From contig CAVFTR010000008.1 of assembly GCA_963625685.1 (NCBI GenBank), positions 20,896-84,895 on the forward strand: 64,000 bases of DNA. The letters are read 5' to 3'. The number at the start of each line of letters is the position of its first letter. Position 1 is the stretch's first letter. The notes beneath the pieces are model-generated. The model worked only from the letters and a program-made list of their open reading frames with translations, was not told where the DNA came from and did not search any database. This DNA comes from F23-B02 sp963625685 (GTDB lineage Bacteria; Bacillota; Clostridia; Oscillospirales; Oscillospiraceae). Made by a program: the position numbers and the translations under genes. Shown piece after piece: positions 43,687 through 51,685 of the stretch.

Positions 43687-44840
43687 TTTCCGCCGTCCTT
43701 TCCGCGCAGAAGCAGCGTGAACGCCGCGCTCAGGCCGAGCGCCGACGCGATGAGCGGCAGGCCGCGCGGGAGCTCTGCGCTGCCGAGTCCGGATATTTTC
43801 CTTTGCAGCACAGTGTCCCTCCCTGCCCGAACGACGCTTACCAGCAGCTCGCCATCGCGGTCGAGCGTGCCGCACAGCACGGTATCGCCCGCGCGCTTTG
43901 CTGTGAGCTCGTTTTCCCCCGTCACGGCCGAGTCATCTGACAGGCACTCGCCGGAGAGTATCACTCCGTCGGCCGGAAAGCGCTCGCCGGGCAGGACGCG
44001 GACGATATCGCCCGTGCGCAGGCTGTCGGCCGCCTTATCCGCCGATTCGCCGTTTTGCAGAACATGAGCCGTTCCCGGCTGCATATGCGAGAGCCTGCGC
44101 GCCGACGCGCCGAGGACGTACACCGCGTGCTTCTCAATGCAGCGGCTTATAAGCAGCAGCACCGTCGCCGCGGTGAGCAGCAGAAAGCTTGCCGCGCCGG
44201 ATACGCACAGCGCGTACAGCGCCGTCAGCAGTACCGCCGCCGCGGCATCGGGGCTGAGCAGCCTCTTTTTTACGGCGCGAACGCAGGCCCGGTAAAAATA
44301 CTCGCCGCCCAGCAGCGTAAGGCTTCCGAAGACTATCCGCGCGGCGGCGGATATATCCCACAGCTGCGGAAGCGAGAAAAACAGCGCCAGAAAAATGCCG
44401 CGCGCTATCGCAGCCTGACCGGCTACGCCTCCTCTCTTCGCTTCGGGGCTTTTTATCTCGATCTCCGCGGGCATGCCGAGCGCACGGGCTATATATTCCG
44501 CGTCCGCGCCGACGGGCCAGAGCCGCGCCATTATAAGGCCGTCTGAGCTCTCCTCGAGCTGCGCGACGCAGTCGAGTGCGCGCAGCGAAGCCCCGGCGGC
44601 ATCCGGAGACCCGCATCTTATGAGCGCCGTCTCCATAGGGACCGTAAAGCCCGCCTTTTTCACGCAGGCGGCGATATCCGCGATATCGAGCATATCTTCG
44701 TCATAGCACAGCTCCGCCGTGCCCGACGTGTAGCTCACCTGAGCCGAGAGAACGCCGTCGAGCTCCGTCAGAGCGCGCTGCAGCCGCCTCACGCAGGCGG
44801 CGCAGTCTATACCGTTTATTCTGATTGAAACTTCAGCCAT
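43683..44840 (-). CDS. Half P1B-type ATPase: HMA and actuator domains only
   Basis: 385 residues. N-terminal heavy-metal-associated domain (GIDCAAC, C13 and C16), membrane helices (about 145-232), then an actuator domain (GDIVRVLPGERFPADGVIL, SDDSAVTGENELTAK with TGE at 307-309, GDTVLCGTLDRDGEL). Instead of continuing to CPx, DKTGT and the N domain, it ends after one more helix (LPLIASALGLSAAFTLLLRG). The next gene starts on its stop codon and has a different fold, so there is no hidden remainder in another frame. It is a truncated but maintained relative of CopA-type transporters. Possible roles: metal sensor or delivery partner for the HMA-DsbD_2 protein. Confidence 0.82.
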   Translation of the reverse strand: MAEVSIRINGIDCAACVRRLQRALTELDGVLSAQVSYTSGTAELCYDEDMLDIADIAACVKKAGFTVPMETALIRCGSPDAAGASLRALDCVAQLEESSDGLIMARLWPVGADAEYIARALGMPAEIEIKSPEAKRGGVAGQAAIARGIFLALFFSLPQLWDISAAARIVFGSLTLLGGEYFYRACVRAVKKRLLSPDAAAAVLLTALYALCVSGAASFLLLTAATVLLLISRCIEKHAVYVLGASARRLSHMQPGTAHVLQNGESADKAADSLRTGDIVRVLPGERFPADGVILSGECLSDDSAVTGENELTAKRAGDTVLCGTLDRDGELLVSVVRAGRDTVLQRKISGLGSAELPRGLPLIASALGLSAAFTLLLRGKDGGK

Positions 44841-44893
44841 AGCCTGAGCTCCGTTTTTTGTTGACCACTTGGTAAAGCTAATATATCACGTAT

Positions 44894-45556
44894 TTATATG
44901 TCCGTCAAGCTTATGACATACAAAGTGTCTCCGCTGACGCGGAATTTGACCTCCATGCCGCCGTACTCCATGCCGTACACGCGCTCCGGGTCGTTGTGAT
45001 AGCGCGGGCGCGGGTCGTTCTCGAGCACCTCCATAAGGCCCTCGGGCAGCTTCTCAATACCGTCTGCCAGCTCCACCCTGAGCTTTTCAAACGGCACCGC
45101 GTCGGTAAAGCCGCTTTTCGCCTCGGGATGCGAGTCTGCGTAGGCGACATAGGGCTTTATATCGAATATGGGAGTTCCGTCCATGAGGTCTGCGCCGAAA
45201 ACGTGCAGCACGGGGCCGCGGTCCGTGTACTCTATACGCTCAAGCTCGACCGACGAAAGGCCTATCGGATTCGGGCGGAACGGCGAGCGCGTCGCAAACA
45301 CGCCCATGCGCGTATTTCCGCCGAGGCGCGGCGGACGCACCGTCGGCGACCATTTGCCGCTCACGGCCTCGGAAAAGCACCATATCAGCCATATATGCGA
45401 GAAGCCCTCGAGCCCGCGCACGGCGTCGGCCGAGCGGTACTCCGGCTCAAAGACTATCTCGCCCTTTACCCCGGCGGCAACGCCGCTCTGACGCGGTATG
45501 CCGAATTTCGTCTTAAACGGCGTATGTATTCGCGCTATTATCTTCATTTGAGACAT
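44894..45556 (-). CDS. trmO: TrmO-like tRNA (t6A37) N6-methyltransferase family protein
   Basis: 220 residues, TsaA/YaeB (VirR) fold. Signatures: IARIHTPFKTKFGIPRQSGV, GLEGFSHIWLIWCFSE, the SAM-binding GVFATRSPFRPNPIGLSSVE and GTPIFDIKPYVAYADS. TrmO methylates N6 of t6A37 in tRNA-Thr. It lies 53 bp upstream of the half-ATPase gene on the same strand; no terminator is visible between them, so cotranscription is possible. Confidence 0.9.
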   Translation of the reverse strand: MSQMKIIARIHTPFKTKFGIPRQSGVAAGVKGEIVFEPEYRSADAVRGLEGFSHIWLIWCFSEAVSGKWSPTVRPPRLGGNTRMGVFATRSPFRPNPIGLSSVELERIEYTDRGPVLHVFGADLMDGTPIFDIKPYVAYADSHPEAKSGFTDAVPFEKLRVELADGIEKLPEGLMEVLENDPRPRYHNDPERVYGMEYGGMEVKFRVSGDTLYVISLTDI

Positions 45557-45655
45557 ATAAGCATCCGCTCCTGTTGATTTTTTATGAACAATATTATATT
45601 ATTATATATTATATAGTTAATAAACTAAAAGTCAATTCACCGGGAGGGGAATTAT

Positions 45656-46552
45656 TTGGACTATGTTCTGCGCACAGAGGGGCTGACAAAGCAGTTCGGC
45701 GCGAAGCTCGCCGTAAATAATATCAGCATGCAGATAAAAAGGGGCGATATCTACGGCTTTATCGGCAAAAACGGCGCCGGTAAGACGACGCTGATGCGCC
45801 TTGTGCTGGGGGCCGCCATGCCCACGAGCGGCAGCATCGAGCTGTTCGGCGGGGTCGAGAGCGAAAGCCAGGCGCGCCACCGCATCGGGGCTCTGCTGGA
45901 GTATCCGTGCATCTACAAAAACTGCTCGGCGCTTGAGAACCTGCGCCGCTTTGCTATACTTACCGGCGGCGGCAGCGACGAGCTGGAGGATATACTCAGG
46001 CTCGTCGGTCTCGGAGACACCGGCGGCAAAAAGGCCGGTCAGTTTTCGCTGGGCATGAAGCAGCGCCTTGCCATCGGCATCGCCCTGCTCGGCCATCCGG
46101 AATTTCTGGTGCTCGACGAGCCGGTAAACGGGCTCGATCCGGCCGGCATCAAGGAGATACGCGACGTTATACTCACGCTCAATCAGAAAAAGGGCGTTAC
46201 CTTCCTCGTGTCGAGCCATCTGCTCGACGAGCTGTCGAAGATCGTCACGACCTACGGCATCATTAACGACGGCGCTCTTACAGAGCAGATAACGGCGGCC
46301 GAGCTCGAAAGGCGCTGCCGCCATCACCTGAAGCTCAGGGTCGACGACGTGCCCAAGGCGGCGGCTCTGCTGTCCTGCATAGTCGAGCCCGAGGCCTTTG
46401 CGCTGCGCGACGGCTGCATCTACATGTACCGGCTGCTCGAGCAGAGCGACAGGGTAAACCGCCTTCTCGTGCGCCACGGGATAAGGGTCAGCGAGCTTTC
46501 CGTGCAGACCGCCGGGCTCGAGGACTACTTTCTTGAAAGGATGGGCAAGTGA
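45656..46552 (+). CDS. ABC transporter ATP-binding protein (BcrA/bacitracin-type)
   Basis: 298 residues, starting at TTG with GGGAGGGG 7-8 nt before. Walker A GKNGAGKTTLMRL, Q-loop region LLEYPCIYKN, signature FSLGMKQRLAIG, Walker B FLVLDEPVNGLDPAG and H-switch SSHLL. Subfamily is that of lantibiotic and bacitracin self-protection exporters. The permease gene starts 1 bp after its stop. The upstream 100 bp is extremely AT-rich (TATATTAT repeats) and may hold the promoter. Confidence 0.92.
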   Translation: MDYVLRTEGLTKQFGAKLAVNNISMQIKRGDIYGFIGKNGAGKTTLMRLVLGAAMPTSGSIELFGGVESESQARHRIGALLEYPCIYKNCSALENLRRFAILTGGGSDELEDILRLVGLGDTGGKKAGQFSLGMKQRLAIGIALLGHPEFLVLDEPVNGLDPAGIKEIRDVILTLNQKKGVTFLVSSHLLDELSKIVTTYGIINDGALTEQITAAELERRCRHHLKLRVDDVPKAAALLSCIVEPEAFALRDGCIYMYRLLEQSDRVNRLLVRHGIRVSELSVQTAGLEDYFLERMGK

Positions 46553-46553
46553 T

Positions 46554-47309
46554 ATGGGAAGGCTCCTGCATTTTGAATTTCACAAGCTTGTCAGGCAGAG
46601 GAGCTTTTATATCTGCCTTGCCGTCGCCGTTGCGATGCTGCTGGCCACGATCTACACGGGCGTTCTCATCGGCCGCGGCGTCGCAGAGCCGGCCGATATG
46701 GGCATAGACGGCATGGACGTGATGATAGGCGCCGTATCCGGCGGAACGCTCAGCATGGTCATTGGCGTGTTCGTTCCCCTGTTCGTGTGCGAGGACTATG
46801 CCTCGGGCACGATAAGAAACATCATAACACGCGGCTATACGCGCCTGGGCATCTTTGCGGCGAAGCTCATCGCCGTGCTGCTGGCCGCGGCATGCATGAC
46901 GGTCGTCTGCATGGCGGCGGCTTATATCATCGGCACGGCGTTCGGCGGCAGAGGCGCTCAGGCCTTCGACGCGGATGTGGTCAAGATACTGCTGTGTCAG
47001 CTCGCGGTCATGCTCGCACAGGCTGCGCTGTTTTACGCGATAAGCAGCGTTTTGCAGAAAACGGGCGGCGCCATCGCGATATGCCTCGTGCTGCCGATGG
47101 TCATGACGATAGTTCTCGCGCTGGCGGATACGGCGCTGGCCGAAAGAGAGATAGAGCTGTCCGCCTACTGGCTCGATCATGTGAGCTCTGCGCTCGGTTC
47201 CTTTGAGGCGACGGGAGAGGCTATGAAAAAGGCCCTGCTCACGGCGCTGAGCTACCTTCTCGTGAGCTCTGCCGGCGCGTTTCTGGCCGTCGCTAAAAGA
47301 GAATATTAA
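46554..47309 (+). CDS. ABC-2 family permease partner
   Basis: 251 residues from ATG 46554, one base after the ATPase gene. Six predicted membrane helices, starting RLLHFEFHKLVRQRSFYICLAVAV; EDYASGTIRNIITRGYTR is the cytoplasmic coupling segment typical of BcrB/lantibiotic-type permeases. Together with 45656 it forms a two-component exporter; substrate unknown, antimicrobial peptide or lipid II-binding drugs are typical. Terminator follows. Confidence 0.88.
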   Translation: MGRLLHFEFHKLVRQRSFYICLAVAVAMLLATIYTGVLIGRGVAEPADMGIDGMDVMIGAVSGGTLSMVIGVFVPLFVCEDYASGTIRNIITRGYTRLGIFAAKLIAVLLAAACMTVVCMAAAYIIGTAFGGRGAQAFDADVVKILLCQLAVMLAQAALFYAISSVLQKTGGAIAICLVLPMVMTIVLALADTALAEREIELSAYWLDHVSSALGSFEATGEAMKKALLTALSYLLVSSAGAFLAVAKREY

Positions 47310-47337
47310 AAAATCTCGCCCAAGGGCGAGATTTTTT
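47308..47337. terminator. Bidirectional terminator after the ABC exporter
   Basis: Perfect 14-bp repeat (47308-47321 with 47324-47337) with A6 and T6 tails, between converging genes. Confidence 0.9.
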
Positions 47338-47355
47338 AATAATTTATCGCTTGCT

Positions 47356-48774
47356 TTACTTTTTCTTATTTTCGAGCGTTTCGCTGCTGCCGGTCTTTGC
47401 GCTGGCGGCGACGAGACCGCTGAGGGCGAGCAGGGCGATGACGTTCGGGATGACCATGAGCTGGTTGAACATATCTGTCAGCTCCCATACGAGGTCGTTG
47501 GACAGCAGCGAGCCGAGGAAGATGAAGGCCACCGCTATTATCGAGTACGGCAGGACCGCCTTCTTGCCGAAGAGGTATTCGATGTTGATGCGGCCGAAGA
47601 GGTTCCAGCCGATGATGGTGGTGAAGGCGAAGAACAGCAGGCACACGGCGACGAAGGCGCTGCCGAGGCTCTCGCCGAATACGCTGCCGAAGGCGAGCTG
47701 TGCGAGATTCGTCTTTGCGATGCCGAGGGTATCGAGGGTATCCGAGGTGGTCATGACGCCGGCAAGCACGCCGTCGCCGGTATACAGGGTGGAGATGACG
47801 ACGAGTGCTGTCATGGTCAGGACGATAAAGGTGTCGATAAACACACCGATCATCGCGACGACGCCCTGCTCATGGGGGCATTTGACCTTTGCCTGAGCGT
47901 GCGCGTGAGGCGTCGAGCCCATACCGGCTTCGTTGGAGAACAGGCCGCGCTTGACGCCCTGTGAGATGGCCTGCTTTATCGCAAAGCCCAGAGATCCGCC
48001 GATGACCGCGGTCGGGTCAAATGCATAGCTGAAGATGAGCCCGAAGGTCTCGGGAATGTACTTTGCGCGGCAGGCAAGAACAACGAGGCCGCCGATAACG
48101 TACAGCAGCGCCATGAGGGGAACGATCTTCTCCGCGACGGCCGCGACGCGGTTCGCGCCGCCGATGAAGATGACGGCGCAGATAGCCGCGATGATCGCGC
48201 CGACGATCCACGAGGGGATGCCGAAAGCGTTCTGGCAGCTCTCGCCGATGGAGTTGGACTGCACCATTGCGCCCATGAAGCCGAGCGCGAGGATGATGGC
48301 GACGGCGAAAAAGCCGGCCATGAACTTGCCGAAGGCGTTGTTAAAGGCCTTCTTTATGTAGTAAACGGGGCCGCCTGCGACGGTTCCGTCGGGGTTTACG
48401 ATACGGGTCTTCTGCGCGAGGACCGCCTCGGCGTAGATCGTGCTCATGCCGAAGAAGGCGATGACCCACATCCAGAAGATAGCGCCCGGGCCGCCGATGA
48501 GGATAGCGCCGCTCGCGCCGACGATGTTGCCCGTGCCGACCTGCGCGGCTATAGCCGTCGCAAGCGCCTGGAACGAGCTCATGCCGCCCTCATGCCTGCC
48601 GCCGTGCAGCGAGAAGTTGCCGAAGACCTTGCGCCAGCCCTCGCCGAAGCAGCGGACCTGAACGAATTTTGTCCTGATGCTGAAATACAGGCCGCAGCCG
48701 ACCAGAAGGATTATGAGTATATAATCCGAAAGGTAAAGATTCACGGTCTGAACGATCTTTAGTACTGCATCCAT
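47356..48774 (-). CDS. Sodium:alanine/glycine symporter (AGCS family)
   Basis: 472 residues from ATG 48774, which has AAGGAGG; the longer frame reads into the riboswitch. Around ten membrane helices. AGCS marks: SFQALATAIAAQVGTGNIVG, WMWVIAFFGMSTIYAEAVLA and RGLFSNEAGMGSTPHAHA. Imports alanine or glycine with Na+. The glycine riboswitch in its leader points to glycine as substrate. Single-gene unit. Confidence 0.95.
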   Translation of the reverse strand: MDAVLKIVQTVNLYLSDYILIILLVGCGLYFSIRTKFVQVRCFGEGWRKVFGNFSLHGGRHEGGMSSFQALATAIAAQVGTGNIVGASGAILIGGPGAIFWMWVIAFFGMSTIYAEAVLAQKTRIVNPDGTVAGGPVYYIKKAFNNAFGKFMAGFFAVAIILALGFMGAMVQSNSIGESCQNAFGIPSWIVGAIIAAICAVIFIGGANRVAAVAEKIVPLMALLYVIGGLVVLACRAKYIPETFGLIFSYAFDPTAVIGGSLGFAIKQAISQGVKRGLFSNEAGMGSTPHAHAQAKVKCPHEQGVVAMIGVFIDTFIVLTMTALVVISTLYTGDGVLAGVMTTSDTLDTLGIAKTNLAQLAFGSVFGESLGSAFVAVCLLFFAFTTIIGWNLFGRINIEYLFGKKAVLPYSIIAVAFIFLGSLLSNDLVWELTDMFNQLMVIPNVIALLALSGLVAASAKTGSSETLENKKK

Positions 48775-48803
48775 TTTTCTTGTTTCCTCCTTGTTTTTTG
48801 CAA

Positions 48804-48831
48804 CAAAAAAACTGCTGAAACATTTCAGCAG
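48804..48831 (-). terminator. Expression-platform terminator of the glycine riboswitch
   Basis: Minus strand: perfect 9-bp stem (48823-48831 with 48812-48820), 2-nt apparent loop, followed by eight T. It sits between the aptamer and the symporter start, so the switch acts on transcription. Confidence 0.9.
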
Positions 48832-48875
48832 CTCCGGAGACATATTAGAAAACATATCAAACATCAAATTTATGC

Positions 48876-48960
48876 TTTCCTCTGTCCTTTTGCCTGAGAG
48901 ATTCGGCGCGCCGCGCCTTACACCTTCGGCACCCTTTCGGGATTCTCCAGAGCATCCTCC
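48876..48960 (-). ncRNA. Glycine riboswitch, single aptamer
   Basis: Minus-strand cores in order: CTCTGGAGAATCCC, GGGTGCCGAAGGTGTAA, then AATCTCTCAGGCAAAAGG and ACAGAG closing P1 with CTCTG. Only one full aptamer is seen, not the usual tandem. A terminator follows at 48804-48831, so for this transporter the natural reading is shut-off at high glycine; the sign of control is inference. Confidence 0.92.
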
Positions 48961-49008
48961 GCCTCCAGTCTCTTGCGATCCTTGAGGTTTCACAGGATTT
49001 ATGAACGT

Positions 49009-49037
49009 ATGTTAGCACAACGTTCACAGTATGTCAA
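49009..49037 (-). promoter_or_regulatory. Promoter of the glycine-riboswitch transcript
   Basis: Minus strand: -35 TTGACA (49032-49037), 17-nt spacer, -10 TAACAT (49009-49014), about 50 bp before the aptamer. Confidence 0.78.
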
Positions 49038-49152
49038 CAATTTCAATGCGTTAAATTATTATTTATCAGCCTGCACAATTAATAGATAGTTAACACAAAC
49101 TAAGTTTACATATACTACAATGGTTAAACTTCCGTGAAAGGACGGTTCTGAT

Positions 49153-50022
49153 ATGAAAAAAGTAATTTCCCTCATTCTCTGCGTTTTGATGCTCGGCAGC
49201 TGCTTCGCTTTCGCCGATGCTGTCGAGGGCAGCCGCGCCGTTATAGGCGCAGACCTTGACGCGGACGAGGTCGCATACGTCTACAAGCAGTTCGGCATTT
49301 CGCAGGGCGACGTGAAGGAGCTGACGGTCACCAACGCCGAGGAGCGCGAGTATTTAAACGGTCTGGTCGACGAAAGCCTCATCGGCTCGAAGAGCATCTC
49401 CTGCGTGTATATCGAGGCGCTCTCCGAGGGCAAGGGGCTTGACGTCACGGTCAATAATATCAGCTGGTGCACGCCTGACATGTACATGAACGCAATGGTC
49501 ACGGCCGGCATCACCGACGCGAACGTTAAGATCGCAGCGCCCTTCGAGGTCTCCGGCACCGCGGCGCTCACCGGTATATACAAGGCCTATGAGGACATAA
49601 GCGGCAAGAAGCTCGACGAGGACGCGAAGCTCGTCGGCACGCAGGAGCTCACAGTTACGGCGGAGCTTGCCGAGGAGATCGGCAGCGCGGACTCCGCCGC
49701 GATAGTAAATCAGCTCAAGCTCATCCTCGATGAGACCAAGAACATGACCGACGACGAGCTGCGCGGGCAGATCAAAAAGATCGCCGAGGAGTACAAGGTC
49801 TCGCTCAGCGACAGTCAGATAGACAGCCTCATCTCCCTGTGCCGCTCGATGGAAAAGCTCGACACCGCAGCGCTCAAGGAAAAGGTCGAGCAGGTACAGA
49901 AGTACCTGAAGGATATCGTCACCAAGCAGGGCGAAATAAAGCAGTTTCTCTCCAACGTCGCCGACACGGTGAGCGAGTTTGTCAGCAAGGTCGTCAGCTT
50001 CATCCGCGGCATCTTCGGCTGA
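49153..50022 (+). CDS. DUF1002 secreted protein
   Basis: 289 residues. Signal peptide MKKVISLILCVLMLGSCFAFA, cleaved near residue 22. Typical DUF1002 phrases: VIGADLDADEVAYVYKQFGI, VTNAEEREYLNGLVDESLIG, SISCVYIEALSEGKGLDVTV and a C-terminal helical region with a final amphipathic segment VSKVVSFIRGIFG. Found in many Firmicutes, function unknown. GAAAGGA precedes the ATG; terminator directly after. Confidence 0.9.
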   Translation: MKKVISLILCVLMLGSCFAFADAVEGSRAVIGADLDADEVAYVYKQFGISQGDVKELTVTNAEEREYLNGLVDESLIGSKSISCVYIEALSEGKGLDVTVNNISWCTPDMYMNAMVTAGITDANVKIAAPFEVSGTAALTGIYKAYEDISGKKLDEDAKLVGTQELTVTAELAEEIGSADSAAIVNQLKLILDETKNMTDDELRGQIKKIAEEYKVSLSDSQIDSLISLCRSMEKLDTAALKEKVEQVQKYLKDIVTKQGEIKQFLSNVADTVSEFVSKVVSFIRGIFG

Positions 50023-50031
50023 TATTATGTG

Positions 50032-50068
50032 AAAAAATCCTCTGCACGTTTTGTGCAGAGGATTTTTT
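50032..50068. terminator. Bidirectional terminator
   Basis: Perfect 16-bp repeat (50032-50047 with 50053-50068), 5-nt loop, A6 and T6 tails. Confidence 0.92.
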
Positions 50069-50072
50069 CAGT

Positions 50073-50954
50073 TCAAGAGCTCTTCTTCCGGCTTATCTCA
50101 CTGACTATCGCCGAGCCGATGACGAGCACTGCGCCGAAAGCGCCGAAGGCGGAGAGCTTTTCGCCCAGCACTATCGCAGAGAGGATGAGAGCAAACACGG
50201 GGTCAATGTAGCTCAAAACCGCGACGGACTGCGCCTTGAGGCCCTTCATTGAGCCGAAGTACAGGGCGTAGGCTATGCCGGTGTGCACGATGCCGACGAT
50301 GAGTATCATGACCACGGCAAGCGCGTCAAGGCGTATATCCGAAAAGCCGTCCGTCAGCAGCAGGTACGGGATGAGTATGACGGCGGCGGAGACGAGCTGG
50401 ATCACCGTTTTTTCATAGTAGTCGTCTATCTGCACCTTTTTGTTCATGATAACGACCGCCGCATACAGCGCGGCGGCGGCAAGGCCGTAGAGTATGCCGG
50501 TGATATCCTGCGCCTGAACTCCCCCTCCCTCGGTCATGCCGGATACGAACATCATTCCGGCTATGGCAGCGGCGGCGCACAGCAGCTTCTTCAAGCTGAG
50601 CCTTTCCCCGAAAACGAGCGGTGAAAGCAGGATGACTATGGTCGGCTGCATGTAGTAGCACATCGTCGCAGTCGATACGTCGGTGTAGTTGTACGCTTCA
50701 AAAAGGCACATCCAGTTCACTCCGATCGCAGCGCCCGTAAGGGAGAGCAGCAGGAGCTTTTTGGGCTCGATGCGGGCAAGCTTTCTGCCCTTTGCACGGA
50801 CAAAAAGCAGCAGGAACGCAGCGCCGAGCAGGCCGCGCGAAAACGCGAGCAGACCCGACGAGATCGGTATATATCTTCTGAATATCCCTATCGTACCGTA
50901 GATCAGCATTGAGGATATCAGCATTACATATGATCTTGAATTATTTTCGTTCAC
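50073..50954 (-). CDS. EamA-family DMT transporter
   Basis: 293 residues, ten predicted helices in two EamA repeats. Begins MLISSMLIYGTIGIFRRYIP after a polar head; second repeat starts GILYGLAAAALYAAVVIMNK, and the end has SYIDPVFALILSAIVLGEKL, the conserved EamA motif. Substrate unknown. It is last in the nrd-trxB-SMR minus-strand run, 15 bp after the second SMR gene. Confidence 0.88.
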   Translation of the reverse strand: MNENNSRSYVMLISSMLIYGTIGIFRRYIPISSGLLAFSRGLLGAAFLLLFVRAKGRKLARIEPKKLLLLSLTGAAIGVNWMCLFEAYNYTDVSTATMCYYMQPTIVILLSPLVFGERLSLKKLLCAAAAIAGMMFVSGMTEGGGVQAQDITGILYGLAAAALYAAVVIMNKKVQIDDYYEKTVIQLVSAAVILIPYLLLTDGFSDIRLDALAVVMILIVGIVHTGIAYALYFGSMKGLKAQSVAVLSYIDPVFALILSAIVLGEKLSAFGAFGAVLVIGSAIVSEISRKKSS

Positions 50955-50969
50955 TGATTTTCTCCGTTT

Positions 50970-51281
50970 TTATGCAAGTCTCAGGCCTATAACGCCGAGG
51001 AGCACGAGCGCCATGAAAACGAGCTTCTTCGGGCTTTTGCTCTCCTTGAAAACGACTATGCCGAACAGCACGTTGAACAGCGTTCCGAGCCCCGTCCACA
51101 CGGCATAGCTCACGCCCAAAGGCAGGGTCCTGGCCGCTATCGACAGAAGGCCTATGCTTATAAACGAGCATATCGCCGTCAGTATCGTGTATTTTACGTT
51201 TTTAAGGCCGTTTGAGAGCTTCATGCACACCGTGAAGGCGAGCTCGAAGCAGCCGGCGATGATAAGAACTATCCACATCAT
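50970..51281 (-). CDS. SMR family efflux subunit (second of a pair)
   Basis: 103 residues, four helices. The membrane glutamate is E13 (IIAGCFELAFTVCMKLSNG). It starts in a 4-bp ATGA overlap with the preceding SMR gene. Adjacent SMR pairs such as YkkCD and EbrAB work as heterodimers, and this pair is diverged enough to fit that. The end lacks a long tail. Confidence 0.88.
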   Translation of the reverse strand: MMWIVLIIAGCFELAFTVCMKLSNGLKNVKYTILTAICSFISIGLLSIAARTLPLGVSYAVWTGLGTLFNVLFGIVVFKESKSPKKLVFMALVLLGVIGLRLA

Positions 51282-51625
51282 TTCGCAGCGTCCTCCTTAT
51301 CGCATAGCTTGAGGCCGAGTATGCCGACGATGAGCACGCCGAGCGAGACGAGCTTCAGTGCGCCTGCGCCCTCATTCAGGACAAAAATGCTTATGACCGT
51401 CGTGCCGACGACGCCGATGCCGGTGAACACGGCGTAGCTCAGGCCGATGCCGAGCGTATCGATGGCCTTTGCGAGCATGAAAAAGCTCACGACGAGTATG
51501 ACTATCGTTATCACGCTCGGCCAAAGCACGGTAAAGCCGTGGCTGAGCTTCATGGTGTATGCCCAGACTATCTCCAGAAGACCGGCCGCTATCAGCAGCA
51601 GCCATGCGGTGTTTTTCTCTTTCAT
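51278..51625 (-). CDS. SMR family efflux subunit (first of a pair), Gdx/SugE-like
   Basis: 115 residues, four helices, membrane glutamate E18 (AAGLLEIVWAYTMKLSHGFT). The Trp after the Glu and GFTVLWPS are marks of the Gdx/SugE branch, whose characterised members export guanidinium. A short charged tail KLCDKEDAAK ends it. No guanidine riboswitch was found in the short upstream gap, only the weak hairpin at 51642-51675. Confidence 0.88.
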   Translation of the reverse strand: MKEKNTAWLLLIAAGLLEIVWAYTMKLSHGFTVLWPSVITIVILVVSFFMLAKAIDTLGIGLSYAVFTGIGVVGTTVISIFVLNEGAGALKLVSLGVLIVGILGLKLCDKEDAAK

Positions 51626-51641
51626 ATATCCTCCGACAGTC

Positions 51642-51675
51642 GAAAAGTCCGGAAGGAGCGTCTGCTCTTCCGGGC
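51642..51675 (-). terminator. Weak terminator between trxB and the SMR pair
   Basis: Ten-bp stem with one bulged base (51650-51660 with 51665-51674), then CTTTTC on the minus strand. Partial termination is likely; downstream genes may still be read through. Confidence 0.5.
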
Positions 51676-51685
51676 TTTATATTAT

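Noticed and set aside
43683..44840. Frameshifted or degraded full-length CopA
   Set aside because: The downstream DNA is fully used by the HMA-DsbD_2 gene in its own frame with matching motifs, and no DKTGT, CPx or GDGxND segments appear in any frame between 42727 and 43686.
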